In this document: in pieces, positions 42,632-53,031 of the stretch
Numbering within the stretch: position 1 is the stretch's first letter
Layout: each line of letters starts with the position of its first letter
NCBI GenBank assembly: GCA_039621445.1
Contig: CP154956.1
Location: forward strand, 49,626,826 to 49,690,825
Origin: Euglena gracilis
Lineage: Eukaryota > Euglenida > Euglenophyceae > Euglenales
DNA length: 64,000 nucleotides
Direction: 5' to 3'
Translations under genes and position numbers: made by a program
The notes under the pieces: model-generated
Seen by the model: only the letters and a program-made list of their open reading frames with translations
The model's database searches: none
What the model was told of the DNA's origin: nothing

Positions 42632-45610
42632 CAGGGCTGTTTAGCGATTTCCGCTACCAGTGTATATATATGTATAGTATATGGATGTCCAGGCTCCCTG
42701 AAGGCACTTACCTTACATGGGCCTGGTAATGCCGTTTCGGCATTACAACCGTTCCAGCCGCCAATAATCATGGCGGGAGTCCAAGGGATCTTCCACAAGG
42801 ACCATATGGAATTGTGGTGGTGGTGGCCTATCTACAAGCCAGGTTTCTGGCGATTCGTATTCGAAATCAGGTACCACCCAGTCCCGAACCCATCCTTCGG
42901 GGACTGTCTGCTTGGTTGCGCTCGCTCTTTCCGCGAGGAACCACTGCAGCTTCTCCCAGAATTTCCTGGGCAGAGTGGCTGGCCAGATGAAACAGTTCAT
43001 CCGGGGGTGATTGGCTGACACCTGCGGGGCATTCCCCGGGTGGAAGTCAATTGGCATGTGATACGCACATTCCGCGCGGACTGTATGGGGTCGTAATACG
43101 GCCCCAAGCCAATTTTTCCAGGTCATCCCGTGGTTTTCGGATGGCCATTGTGGCAGGCACCAGCGACCGTTTCGGTCCTGGGTTGTGAACAGGCGAAAAA
43201 GTATCTTTTCCCTGTCGGCTGTCTCCCAGAGGTAAGGTAATCTTACCCCTACTTCCTCAGCCGCGAGGCGTATCGCCCCACTGTCGATCTGCCACCCACG
43301 GGCCACGCGAGGTCCACGTCCAGTACCTTGAACAGCATGCCATACATGCTGTCCAAGAATTCTTGGAGATTGCTTGTGAACATTACCGCAGCCTGGGCCT
43401 GGAGTTTCTCCGGTAGGGGGTAATATTTCCACTGGATTCCCAGTGCTCCTACGGAATACATGTGCGTGAAGATTTCTTTCAGTTGTGCGACGAACGTTTC
43501 GCCGTCTTCACAAGTATTCATACAATCGATGTACGTCAGACCGTTTCGGTCGGTAAAGATGCCGAAATTCTGGCAGGGGTATCCCAACCAGAACCACAGC
43601 TCCCAGAAACCGGGCATCCGGTCCAGGACAACTTCATTCGAATGAGGGTATCCCTCAAACGCATGAAGTTCGGCACTGTAGAAAAAACGTTTGCAGTGAT
43701 CGTTCATACAATTCTGCACCACTTCGAGCACCGCATCCGGTGGTCGGTGGATCACGTTGCCTGCCCTTGTGAACCTTTGGAGATCTTCGTCGATTTGCGG
43801 CCAGATCTCCTCCAGGTACTTGAACACTGAGGCAACGTCATAATCCTTCGTTTTCGAAGGTTGGGCGGCTTTTCCGCCCTTGCCTGCTGTTGGTCCGGCA
43901 GATTTTCCGCCTTTGCCTGGAGTTGGCCAAGCGGCTTTTCCGCCTTTGCCAGGTGGGGCTTTCCCACCTTTCTCCTAGCCTTTGCCTTTCCCCTTCCCCT
44001 TTCCTTTACCTTTACCCTTACCCTTTGTGTTCGACAGCCATTCGAATGTTGCCCAGTAATCCCAGTATTCTGGGTCTTCTGGTGTAAACACAGGGTAAGT
44101 CACGGATTCCGTGCTTGGCGTTCGAGCAAATTCCTGCTTAGCGTCACCACAATTCGAGTAAACCGGTGCGACTGGGGATGGTCGGGTTTCCCGACGGCCC
44201 CGTTCTGCCGTCACGTCTGGCGCTGGCGGAGCTTCCTCCTCAGCGTCGACGTGCATCGCCGCGGGCGGATTTTCCGACCTCGGCGAGCGGCGCTGTGGCT
44301 GCGGCGTCAGATTTTCCGGGCCGCGGTCACGCTTGCCGGCGGCAGAGCTTGTGGGTCGTGCAGATGGCGCTTCCGCCACAGCAACGTCCTGCTGTCGCGC
44401 TGGTTGACTTGATCGTGATGGAGCTGGGACTCCGGAGAGAGCCGACACAGCAGCATCATACTGCTGGCGCTCTTCTCGTGTCATTTCCGCCCGGGCAGGG
44501 TATCCCTGGCCGGCGGAAACAGGGGGACGACGTGCTATTTGTCGTTGGATTGTCACAGCATATTCATACTGTTGACGCTCCTCCTCAGTCTCGAATGGCC
44601 GGCCAGTCCACGGGTTAACGGGTTCATCCTGTACCGGGGGAACTGGTGCCGCACGAGGCGCTTCCGCGGCTTCCCGCGGACGAGCGCTTCGGGCAGAGTC
44701 AGACGTCGGGGGGGGGGGTTTCCCTCCGCAGGACGTCGTGGGATAGGGTCAGGTATGGTTGGGTGGGGTTGAGGTGGATACACGTACTGATCCCGTGGCA
44801 TTGGCGCCTCCTGGGGGTAATCCCCACAGACGGTGTACTGAGACACAGGCTCCTGTGCAGGATAATCCCGCCGGGGCATGCGCTCAGGGGATCGAAAAAT
44901 ACTTTCTTTCACACGTGGGTGTTCACTCCGGACAGGTGCTTCCACTGTCTCTTCCTCGGGTAAACCGGGGGAGTGAGCACGAAAATGTGCGGTGTAAGTA
45001 CCAACTGGTGGTACCTGCCTTGCTACCTGTGGCGGGACTTCCACGCCCAGGTCACGCATGGTAATGTCCGCCGCGAATCCCGACGCGTCCGGGTCGGTGT
45101 AATACACCAGGCCGGTCATCGTCGCCTGGGCGCACATACACCACAGGGCTGGAGGGGTATTCGAGATGGTCAAAATTTTACGGCAGTGGTCATCCCACAA
45201 TGCCTGGGTTAGGTGGTCTGGAGCCGGGTTTGCGCTCATACGCATAACCCGGCTCATCGTCTCCGCCGTGCGGTGGATCATCACACCCGCGTACGGTGGG
45301 AGGCGACGAGAGCCTGATGGCTGAGATGGCCGCGCTTCCGCGGGCATCTGGGTCATCCTGCTACTGCTGCTGGCTTCAGGGTTTCCCTGAGCCGCCGTCC
45401 GTGCAGGTGGCTGCGTACCGTATCGGTACGCATACTGGTCAGGTTGAGGGTGAGGTGGGGTGGTAAGGCGGTCCTCCGCCTGGCTCCCTTCCACCGGGCA
45501 GCATGATACCGCCCGGGGTTGGTACGGTGGGATGGTTGGGTTGTTGGTTGTAAGTTGGTAACGGTAACCACTTGAATATTATTTTTGCTAAAAAGGCTGC
45601 GGAAAGAAAG
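42632..45610 (-). CDS. Large ORF after pol (ORF3), function unknown, with frameshifts
   Basis: One long protein of roughly 950 residues in pieces. Piece 1 (about 45,600-44,715) is Pro/Gln-rich and includes DHCRKILTISNTPPALWCMC. After a shift in an 11-G run (44,708-44,718) piece 2 continues with PWTGRPFETEEERQQYEYAV and EDPEYWDYWATFEWL, followed by a KGKGKG tract. It crosses TAG 43,975 into GKGGK repeats, VFKYLEEIWPQIDEDLQRF and PGFWELWFWLGYPCQNFGIF. A second shift near 43,300 leads to GWQIDSGAIRLAAEEVGVRL and NCFIWPATLPRKFWEKLQWF. TAA at 42,743 is followed by open codons to a TGA near 42,632. It occupies the env position, but I see no fusion peptide or clear membrane anchor. A TTCTTTCTTTCCGCAG acceptor-like word (about 45,597) could allow expression from a spliced RNA. 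Confidence 0.6.
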
Positions 45611-45667
45611 AATGATAAGAATCAATGATAAAAACAAGAGAAAACAACATGGGTTTCCCATGCGTTC

Positions 45668-47815
45668 TCAAAAACTTGTCATGGAAACATCAATGTTATG
45701 CTTCTTGTTCCACAGCTTCCAATCTTGCTGGACATACCCAACAAAACTGGTTGCTGGCTCCCAAGTGTCCTCCTCGGGCCCATACCCTTTCCAGCGGACC
45801 TTCCAAAGGTGCATACCTTTATCGATTTTGTGATCGATAATTTTATCGACTACAAAGTCGTCCGTCTCAGGTAATCTGGAACGGGGTGTGAAGTGCAGAC
45901 ACGGAATGGGTTTCCCATCCGGTGGCGATAGGTATGGTTTGAAGTCGTCCATATGAACGTCCTCAACCCCATTCGGTAATGCAACCTTGTAACGCCCGCT
46001 GGTACCTAGTCTTTCTAGGATTTCACAGGGGCCGAGCCAGAGGGGGTCCAGCTTGGAAGACTGCATGCGAGTACGGCTATTCCGCACCCACACGCGGTCA
46101 CCGGGACTATACACAGGTGACTTGAAATTCTGCAAAAACGATTTCCGTTTGGTTGCATGAATATCAGTCACGCGCTTCTGGACTGCAGAACGTAGATTTT
46201 CTACTTCCGCAAACCAGGTCTCGCAACTGACACTCGTTCGGGCGGGTCTCTCCGAAGGGACATCCCCTATGGCCGGAGGGTCCCGTCCGAAAACTAATTT
46301 ATAGGGGGAGTGCGGTAAAACCAACCCTGGTAGCGTATTGATATAAAACAAAGACCATGGTAGAACTGATATCCAGTTGCTGCGCGAGTCAGCCAGTGAA
46401 AGGCCAAGCATATTCACGACGGATTTCACGGCTGCCTCGGCTCTACCATTGCCTTTGGGTCGGTATATAATGGAAAAATGTTGCTCAATTCCGAGTAAAC
46501 CGCACAAAGTGGTGAAAAACCTTGAAGAAATCAAATGGTCTTGATCACTCACGATTTCATTCGGTAAACCCATTAAGCAAATGCATTTCTCCAAAAATAT
46601 AGTTGCCAAACTATGGGCAGTCAACCCTGACTTCTGGCATGGAATGGCTACAATGTACCCACTCAGCCTGCAGACGACAACAAAAACGTAATCGTAAATT
46701 TTGTCGTCCGTTCCTTTGCACGGTTCTAATTCCAGAAAATCCATGCAGAGGGATGTAAAAATGTCAGGGGGTACGGGGAAGAAGTCCATCGTACCAGGGG
46801 GGGTACCTCTGCGGGGTTTTACCGCTTGACAAATTTGACACCGTTGCGCTATCCGCAAACAGCGTGAGTAAAGCTCTTTCTCGCTCAGGGTTGTGCAATA
46901 CCTGCGGCCCACCAACGAAAGAAGTTTGGGGGCCCCAGGGTGACCATGGTTGTGATAGCATAAAATCACATCATCAACCAGGTCCTGGGGGATACAATAT
47001 TTGTAACCCGATTCATTGCGAAAAACCAACCGTAAAGGTGAAAGAGTGTAATTGTCCAGCACTTCGCAATTACGAAGTCTGGTGACAATGGTGTCATACA
47101 CCGGATCACGACTATAATCCCATTCGCGAAAGAACAGTGGGGAAGGGGACTCCGTGCGTGTTATACGCCGGGGTCCGGACGTGCTTCCACGTCGGCGCCT
47201 TCCGCGCACTGGTGCGACCAGGAATAGTTGTGAAACGGGAAAAGAATCCAAAAGATTGTCCGCAGCGTCGTTTCGACGTACGCATTCGTCAGCTTCCTGA
47301 CTTCCATGAAAAGTCGCGTCTCCCTCATCCGGGTTCCCAGGGTAATACCAAGGGGCCCGACTGAGCGGATCCGCTACTTTTTGTGTGTGACCAGGGGTAT
47401 AAATAACCACAAGGTTGAATTGACTCAAGAACTCATGCCATCTGCATCGCCTTCCGACCGATGACATGGCCTTGTTCAAATCCTCGGTGTACCAGTGTTG
47501 GAGACTCTCATGGTCGGTCTTAACGAGGATCTGGACGAGGCTGCTGGCTACCCAGCTGCGAAATTTCTGGAGTATAAGCACGATTGCGTAGGTTTCCTTC
47601 TCGCGTATACTCCACTTGACTTGTCCTTTTCCGTCGTCGCCCTGTAACTTTCTGCTGAAGAAAGCCACAGGTCGGAGCTCATTCGCCGCGTTATGCTGGC
47701 TAAGAACTCCGCCAACAGCGTAATCGCTGCTGTCGACTTCCAGTACGTATGGTTTGTATGGGTCCGCGATTTCGAGGACAACATTCTCCAAAAGCAAAAC
47801 CTTGATTTTAATAAA
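45668..47815 (-). CDS. pol: Pol C-terminal part: RNase H, integrase, chromodomain
   Basis: This part copies and integrates the element. RNase H is seen in VLEVDSSDYAVGGVLSQ, REKETYAIV and KTDHESLQHW. The integrase has an H-H-C-C finger (HNHGHPG...RCQICQ) and a catalytic core CMDFLEL...IVSDQDH...GNGRAEAAVK with exactly 35 residues between the second Asp and the Glu. A C-terminal chromodomain (FVVDKIIDHK, LWKVRWKGYGPEEDTWEP, about residues 645-685 of this piece) probably guides insertion to marked chromatin. The frame differs by 1 nt from the reverse transcriptase piece; the shift lies near 47,797-47,815 at an A-run. The end is TGA at 45,668. Confidence 0.9.
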   Translation of the reverse strand, partial: FIKIKVLLLENVVLEIADPYKPYVLEVDSSDYAVGGVLSQHNAANELRPVAFFSRKLQGDDGKGQVKWSIREKETYAIVLILQKFRSWVASSLVQILVKTDHESLQHWYTEDLNKAMSSVGRRCRWHEFLSQFNLVVIYTPGHTQKVADPLSRAPWYYPGNPDEGDATFHGSQEADECVRRNDAADNLLDSFPVSQLFLVAPVRGRRRRGSTSGPRRITRTESPSPLFFREWDYSRDPVYDTIVTRLRNCEVLDNYTLSPLRLVFRNESGYKYCIPQDLVDDVILCYHNHGHPGAPKLLSLVGRRYCTTLSEKELYSRCLRIAQRCQICQAVKPRRGTPPGTMDFFPVPPDIFTSLCMDFLELEPCKGTDDKIYDYVFVVVCRLSGYIVAIPCQKSGLTAHSLATIFLEKCICLMGLPNEIVSDQDHLISSRFFTTLCGLLGIEQHFSIIYRPKGNGRAEAAVKSVVNMLGLSLADSRSNWISVLPWSLFYINTLPGLVLPHSPYKLVFGRDPPAIGDVPSERPARTSVSCETWFAEVENLRSAVQKRVTDIHATKRKSFLQNFKSPVYSPGDRVWVRNSRTRMQSSKLDPLWLGPCEILERLGTSGRYKVALPNGVEDVHMDDFKPYLSPPDGKPIPCLHFTPRSRLPETDDFVVDKIIDHKIDKGMHLWKVRWKGYGPEEDTWEPATSFVGYVQQDWKLWNKKHNIDVSMTSF

Positions 47816-48522
47816 ATATGACGCATTTGGTCATCCCAAATGACTTTGGTGTTGTCAACAGCCCGGTTTTTGAGCTGTTTGGTGAGGGGCACCGCGATTT
47901 TCGCGAAGTCCTTCATATATATGGCGTAATATTGGGCTAATCCCAAAAATCCTTTGAGGTGTGTAATCGTTTTGATTATCTCAGGGGTCCATTTCTTAAT
48001 GGCTTCGAGTTTGCTCGGAGCGGCTTTCCGCTGTCCATTGTTGAGGATGTGACCGTAAAATTTTATAAGTATCCGAAACAAATGCATTTTCGCGCCTTTC
48101 GCGAAAAGCACATGTTTTTGAAAAGCGGTTAATACCGCGCAAACATGGTGGAAGTGTGTGACGAGGATATCCTCGCTCGATTTTGCGGATGGTGGTGGTG
48201 TTCCCACCAGCACATCATCAATGTACACAATGGCAAACGGTAAATCGCGTAGAACCCATTGTATCATGCGCTGAAACATGGCTGGGCCATTCTTAACACC
48301 CATGGGGAGTACCGTCCATTGGTACACACCCTTGGATGTCACGAATGCCGTGTATGGTTGGGAGTCAGGGTGCAAGTGCATTTGGTGAAAACCGTCCTCC
48401 AGATCGAAAATTGACCACAACCGGTTTTCCGATTGTTTGGTGATCAAATCCTCGATCAGGGGGAGCGGGAAGGGATCATCCCTTGTTTGGGAGTTCAGGT
48501 ACCGGTAATCCAGCACCAGTCT
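47816..48522 (-). CDS. pol: Pol reverse transcriptase domain
   Basis: Ty3/gypsy reverse transcriptase. It starts in RLVLDYRYLNSQT directly after TAG 48,523, with the first catalytic Asp in SIFDLEDGFHQMHLHP and the YIDD box in AIVYIDDVLVG. It then has MGVKNGPAMFQRMI and the thumb/connection words KWTPEIIKTITHLKGFLGLA. In this family the residue replaced by TAG is variable (often W, F or a polar residue), so the TAG could be a decoded codon or a nonsense mutation. The frame leaves coherent protein after DDQMRHILLK near 47,810, where the shift to the RNase H frame is needed. Confidence 0.9.
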
Positions 48523-50529
48523 CTATTTCTTCTGACCTGAGGTGTCTGGGGGTTTAGGAACAACAAATGCCTGGGATGTCCACTCGCTTTTCGAGGGTAC
48601 GATCCACTTGCGCTGAATAAGCTTCTCAATCATTTCATTGAGAGCTTGTTCGCGTTCTCCCGAACAACGAAAAAATTTTCGGTGCATGGGTTTAGCTCCT
48701 TCCTTAAGTTCGATCTTACAAACACCAAACGGACCGCGTATCGCGGGGTCGATGTCGCACGCGTATACTGGATTTTCCAGCACACCGTGAAATTCGCGGG
48801 TGATCCGCGAACAGAATTCGGTTGACTTAGGATGCTGACCTGCACTCTCGATGACTGCGGAAACCACCAGGGTATCCCTGGGGTAACCGAGCTTCCTCGG
48901 CACCGCGAATTCAGACCTTCCGAATGCATCGAAGAAACATACGCGAAAAATGATTTCTTTCAAGGGTGGTAATATTCCACCACAAAAATCTTCAAAAATC
49001 GGTACATTAGTGGGTAAGTCCCACCAGTGAAAGCACACATACGATAGTTGGGTGAACCATTCCGCTTCCGGAATGATGGGTATGAGAATAACTCCACGGG
49101 CTTCATCCCGCAGAATTTTCTCAACCGCACATTCGATAAGTTTTGGGGGAGGGTGCATCCATAACACCACATCACCCCAAAATTTATCAAATGCGTTGGA
49201 GTGTTGTGACCAATGACGTGGCAAACGGGCATGTGCATTGGATGAAAAGGCATCGATTACCAATGCCAAATCCAAAGGATCAGCCAATGTCGCGATTTTG
49301 GAAAACCATCGATCCAAAATGCGATATTGACCAAAATTGAAAGCATTCCATACGCGTTTCGCGTATTCATGCACCCGATTTTCGGGTTGGAGTGAAGATA
49401 CACAATGAATGGATCCACAAACATGCGGGTTGTCTTCCACTACCTCAACGGGTAATCCCAAGGGAGTTCGGACAGGTTGGGGGTTTCCCCATTCCGCATC
49501 AAATTCATACCAAGTGTACTCGGGATGGTGATCAGGCATAACGCTTTTCGCGTATCCGAACAACGAGGTTAATCCGCGTTGTTGGAGTACTCGGTGTGTC
49601 TCCGCGCATTGCGGGCTACAACTAAGTGTGTCATGGCGTGTGGATTCCGTATTCGGAATTGCGATTAGTGTCGGATTTTGAACTAAACATCCACAATCGA
49701 AATCCGATTGGGTGGAAATTCTCCTGCAGTGCACACATTGGTAGGAAGTGTGATGGTGTGACGGGTGTGCGTGTAAATGGGTGTCGATGGCATTAGCCGG
49801 TGAGTCTTGTACAGGTGTGCCTGGATTCGGCACAACTGGTGGGAAACGGACTGGTGGTGTAGCTGGGCGACTACTCGACACCGTAATTACTTCAGGCCTT
49901 TGGGCTTTCGTCTTGTAACCCAGTGAAACGACGGGGGTACCGCTACTCGCTTGCCCTACCTCATGTGGAACGCATGTAGGTGTGTCATTGGGTAGGGGGG
50001 AGGCTTTCTCCGTACCCCAGGTGTGGAAAACGGTGGTTGGTGTGGTGGATAACGGTGTTGCCATTGTAGGTAACGGTGTTGAAAAAGTGGTGTTCGTCAT
50101 GGTTGACGCCAACGGTGATGGTGGTTTGGGTGGCAATGCGGTGGTGGGTGGTGTGCGCAAACCGTGGGAGTGGCAATCCACAACCAATCGGTACTGGCGT
50201 AAAAATGGGTATCCCAAAATTACATCAGACCCGTGAATTCCGGACTCGTAACCAAAAATATTGGTGAAATGTTGTAATTGTGGGGGGTGTGAGTGATGCT
50301 TCGGAATGATGGGCAAGAGTATCTCGAGCACACATCCCAAATCACCACCGCACATGGGGGTGTTATCCGCGGTTATAATTTTGATCGGTTTCTTGGCGCT
50401 TACCAAGAGCGGGGTCGGTATCAACCCCAACTGAAAAAGCAGTGCAATGCGACAACCAGTGTCAATGAGAATTTTAACTTTAGTGGAGAAATTTTGAATG
50501 CGGATTTCCGCTTGGACGAGTAATTCCAT
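48523..50529 (-). CDS. pol: Pol N-terminal part: retropepsin protease and pre-RT spacer domain
   Basis: A 668-codon piece. The protease has LIDTGC (catalytic Asp 23 of this piece) and DVILGYPFLRQYRLVVDC (about 102-119). It would process Gag and Pol. A Pro/Thr-rich linker follows, then a domain with RILDRWFSKIATLADPLD, IDAFSSNAHARLPRHWS and MHPPPKLIECAVEKIL...ILIPIIPEAEWF (about 400-510). Its pattern resembles the segment known downstream of RNase H in DIRS-type pols; here it lies before the reverse transcriptase. The last residues lead directly into RT across TAG 48,523. Upstream the frame stays open through TAA 50,545 to TAG 50,767 and into gag. Confidence 0.85.
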   Translation of the reverse strand: MELLVQAEIRIQNFSTKVKILIDTGCRIALLFQLGLIPTPLLVSAKKPIKIITADNTPMCGGDLGCVLEILLPIIPKHHSHPPQLQHFTNIFGYESGIHGSDVILGYPFLRQYRLVVDCHSHGLRTPPTTALPPKPPSPLASTMTNTTFSTPLPTMATPLSTTPTTVFHTWGTEKASPLPNDTPTCVPHEVGQASSGTPVVSLGYKTKAQRPEVITVSSSRPATPPVRFPPVVPNPGTPVQDSPANAIDTHLHAHPSHHHTSYQCVHCRRISTQSDFDCGCLVQNPTLIAIPNTESTRHDTLSCSPQCAETHRVLQQRGLTSLFGYAKSVMPDHHPEYTWYEFDAEWGNPQPVRTPLGLPVEVVEDNPHVCGSIHCVSSLQPENRVHEYAKRVWNAFNFGQYRILDRWFSKIATLADPLDLALVIDAFSSNAHARLPRHWSQHSNAFDKFWGDVVLWMHPPPKLIECAVEKILRDEARGVILIPIIPEAEWFTQLSYVCFHWWDLPTNVPIFEDFCGGILPPLKEIIFRVCFFDAFGRSEFAVPRKLGYPRDTLVVSAVIESAGQHPKSTEFCSRITREFHGVLENPVYACDIDPAIRGPFGVCKIELKEGAKPMHRKFFRCSGEREQALNEMIEKLIQRKWIVPSKSEWTSQAFVVPKPPDTSGQKK

Positions 50530-50769
50530 TGGTGGTACGCAAAGTTAAGGGTCTGGCGGAAATACGTTTGCATGCCAGCTCTCCCATGAACCCTTTCCTA
50601 CTTTGCTCAGCATTCCGAGCGGAAATGTGGAGTGGGGGGGAGGGGACCCGAAATAATTCCGGGTACTGACCGTGAAGGCGGATGGGCAGGGGGGGCAAGG
50701 TTGATTAGGTCTTACCTCCATCTGTTCATCAGCCCAGAGGTCCGTGCCCTCGGACCTCGGGCTCCCCTA
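50530..50769 (-). CDS. Gag-pol linker in the same frame, bounded by TAG and TAA
   Basis: Between the gag TAG (50,767) and the protease ATG (50,529) the same frame is open except for TAA at 50,545. It reads as a reasonable linker, for example EQMEVRPNQPCPPCPSAF and GMLSKVGKGSWESWHANV. Gag and pol therefore form one frame if TAG and TAA are read as amino acids. Otherwise pol would need stop readthrough or re-initiation. No frameshift signal is needed. Confidence 0.6.
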
Positions 50770-53031
50770 CTCCAAGTCCGAACCCGCCGCATAGCCGGCA
50801 ACGGACTTTTTGGTGGAATAGATGGAATTCAATGAGCGCACCGCCTTTCGGGCCTCATTAAATTCTCCGTCCGAGGTCTCATCCCCCTCCCTGCCCGAAG
50901 CCGGGGTGTCCTCCTCAAAACAAGAAATCTTGAAACCGACCTTTTGCCGGTTGGAGGAGTAACCACGGTCATCGCGGCGCTTACCGCGATTTCCGTAGCC
51001 GGGCCGGGGGGAACGAGATCTGGGACATTTGGATGAGTGGTGGTCTTTGGAACCGCAAAGTGAACAACGGGATTTGTGGCGGGATTCCGCATAACGGGGG
51101 GAACGGTATTCCGTTCTTCCATCAAACCGTCGTGGTGAACGGGTTTCCCGTCGACCATGACCGGTGTGCCGGGGTTTCCCCGGTGACTCGCGCGAAGAGG
51201 ATGATCCACTTCGCGAACGAGATCGCGAAGAATCGCGATTGAAATCCCGTTTTCGGGTAGGGGGTCCAGGTGACCGACCGCGAGAAGGACGGGTTTCCCG
51301 ACCATCACGCGATGGTGACTTGGGCCTACTACCGCTAAAGCGGTGCTCCGAAGACCGTGAAAGTCCCGATTGTCGTGAAAACGCCGAGGAACCCGATCCC
51401 CGTGAGGAGGTCGAGCCCCTTGGGCTTCCAATACGCTTTCGCGCATCGGGATTCGGGCATTCCCGAGACATGTGACCAGATTTGTTGCACAAAAAGCACA
51501 GTTTATCCGTGCCTTGGTCCGAAGAACGCTGATTCCGCGTTTTCGGTCCCGTGGAGGGTGATCTCGGTGACATGGGTGATTTTTGCAACGCATTAACCGC
51601 ACCCGCAGGGATTCCCGCGGTGGGATGCATTTGGAAAGCGGACTGTATTTGTCCCAAAACTTGTGTGAGCTTGAGTTGCTTTGACACATAATTGCAACGT
51701 TGGGCAAGAGTCATCTCATGCCCGGCCAACTCCTCGCGATGGATATCCTTCACGAGGGATGGTGTGAAATGCAACAAAACCGCATCGAATTGTTCGTGCA
51801 TTTGCTTCTCGCTAAGTTCATCAACTTCGGAAGCAAGTGCTAACCATTTGGCATACCAAAGGTCAATGTATTTCCATTTGCGATCCGGTGGCGCGCATTG
51901 TCGCCATTGCTTCTCCAGGGTAATCCTGGTGACCAAACTTGAGTTGGTTGAAGCGTATTGCTCAACCAGGTCATCAAATGATACGCCATTACGTATCACC
52001 AAATTGCGTGCGCGTTCTCGCTCCTCCATCGGTAGGCAATCGATGAATTCCATCTTGACTACCTCGGGATTCGGGTCTTGGGTGGGTCCCTTTAGTGCCC
52101 AGTAGTACTCCCAGTCCCGAAAAAATTGTATCCATGTGGTTGGATCCCCGTCCCATTGGGGCTTCACCTTGTTCGCGATTGTGATGGTGCCCTTGAAGTC
52201 TCTCTGAGTAACCCGATGACCCTCGGTGGTATTCCAGGGGTTTGGGTCCGGGTAATTCTTAACACCAAACGCGTTTCGCGGATGTTCTGCACCATGTGTA
52301 CCCCGTGCAGGATTTCCCGCACCAAGTGTAGGGGTGGCAGGATTTTCCTGCGGGAATTGCAAAAAATGCGGTGAAATTCTCCCGGTGGGGCGGGTTTCCC
52401 GCCGAAAACCCGACGGGTGGTCTGGTAATCCAGAACCCGTTGGTGGTTGGTATGGTCGCGAATGCGACACATGACCAATACCCGGTGTGGGGTGTTGGCT
52501 CATTCCCCGTACAAGGTTGGAATGTTGAATTTCTTGGTGGCGACTCGAATTTTCGAGCGGGGGATCAATTTCCTCATCGGAAATGTGTTGTGAAAACTGG
52601 GTTTGTGGTGTTGGCAAATGCAAAGGTGGTACAATTCGCGTTTTCGCGGGTGGTTGTACCAAATTCGCGGTGGATGTACGGATTCCTACTCCAGAAATGC
52701 TAATTTGAGAACGCGATTCCGGGACATTTGGAACACCAACCGCAGCGCTTACCGCGGTGGGTGGTGGCACAACCGGTACCGGAGCGGACATTTTATCCAA
52801 ACTCGCGGACAAGTCATGCACCGTTTCTTCCAAATGTTCCACCAACTGGAGTTGGCCGCAAATACGGTCAACCTCAGTCTCCAAATGCCGAATGCGTTTG
52901 CGGTAACGGGAAAAATCGTCCAAGTTTGGTAACTTTTCAGAAACCAAGTGTAAATCTTGGACAAGTTGTCCTTGGGACTCCTCCACATTCCGGAGTTGAC
53001 CCGCAAGCGCTTTTACTGCATTTGAGACAAT
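50770..53031 (-). CDS. gag: Gag C-terminal part: capsid-like region, two zinc knuckles, RS domain
   Basis: Structural protein that packages element RNA. A capsid-like region (about 52,180-51,640) begins KPQWDGDPTTWIQFFRDWEY and includes LALASEVDELSEKQMHEQFD. Then come a CCHC knuckle, LCFLCNKSGHMSRECPN (about 51,500-51,450), a long Ser/Arg-rich stretch (SRSRSRSGSSSSRESPG) and a second CCHC, CSLCGSKDHHSSKCP (about 51,070-51,030). The N-terminal end continues a coiled coil. TAA at 53,032 separates it from the preceding piece in the same frame; the matching position in element 2 is a glutamate codon in ...SPQLENIS. The frame ends with TAG 50,767, after which the frame is still open. Confidence 0.85.

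Noticed and set aside
42383-43018. 211-residue plus-strand frame
   Set aside because: It is antisense to the C-terminal part of the retrotransposon's third ORF, includes G-runs and has no motif.
45353-45661. 102-residue frame with a hydrophobic N-terminus (MGNPCCFLLFLSLILIILSF), a possible signal peptide of an envelope protein
   Set aside because: The hydrophobic stretch coincides with a pyrimidine tract that looks like a splice acceptor, and its frame does not connect to the following ORF; kept only as an alternative in the findings.
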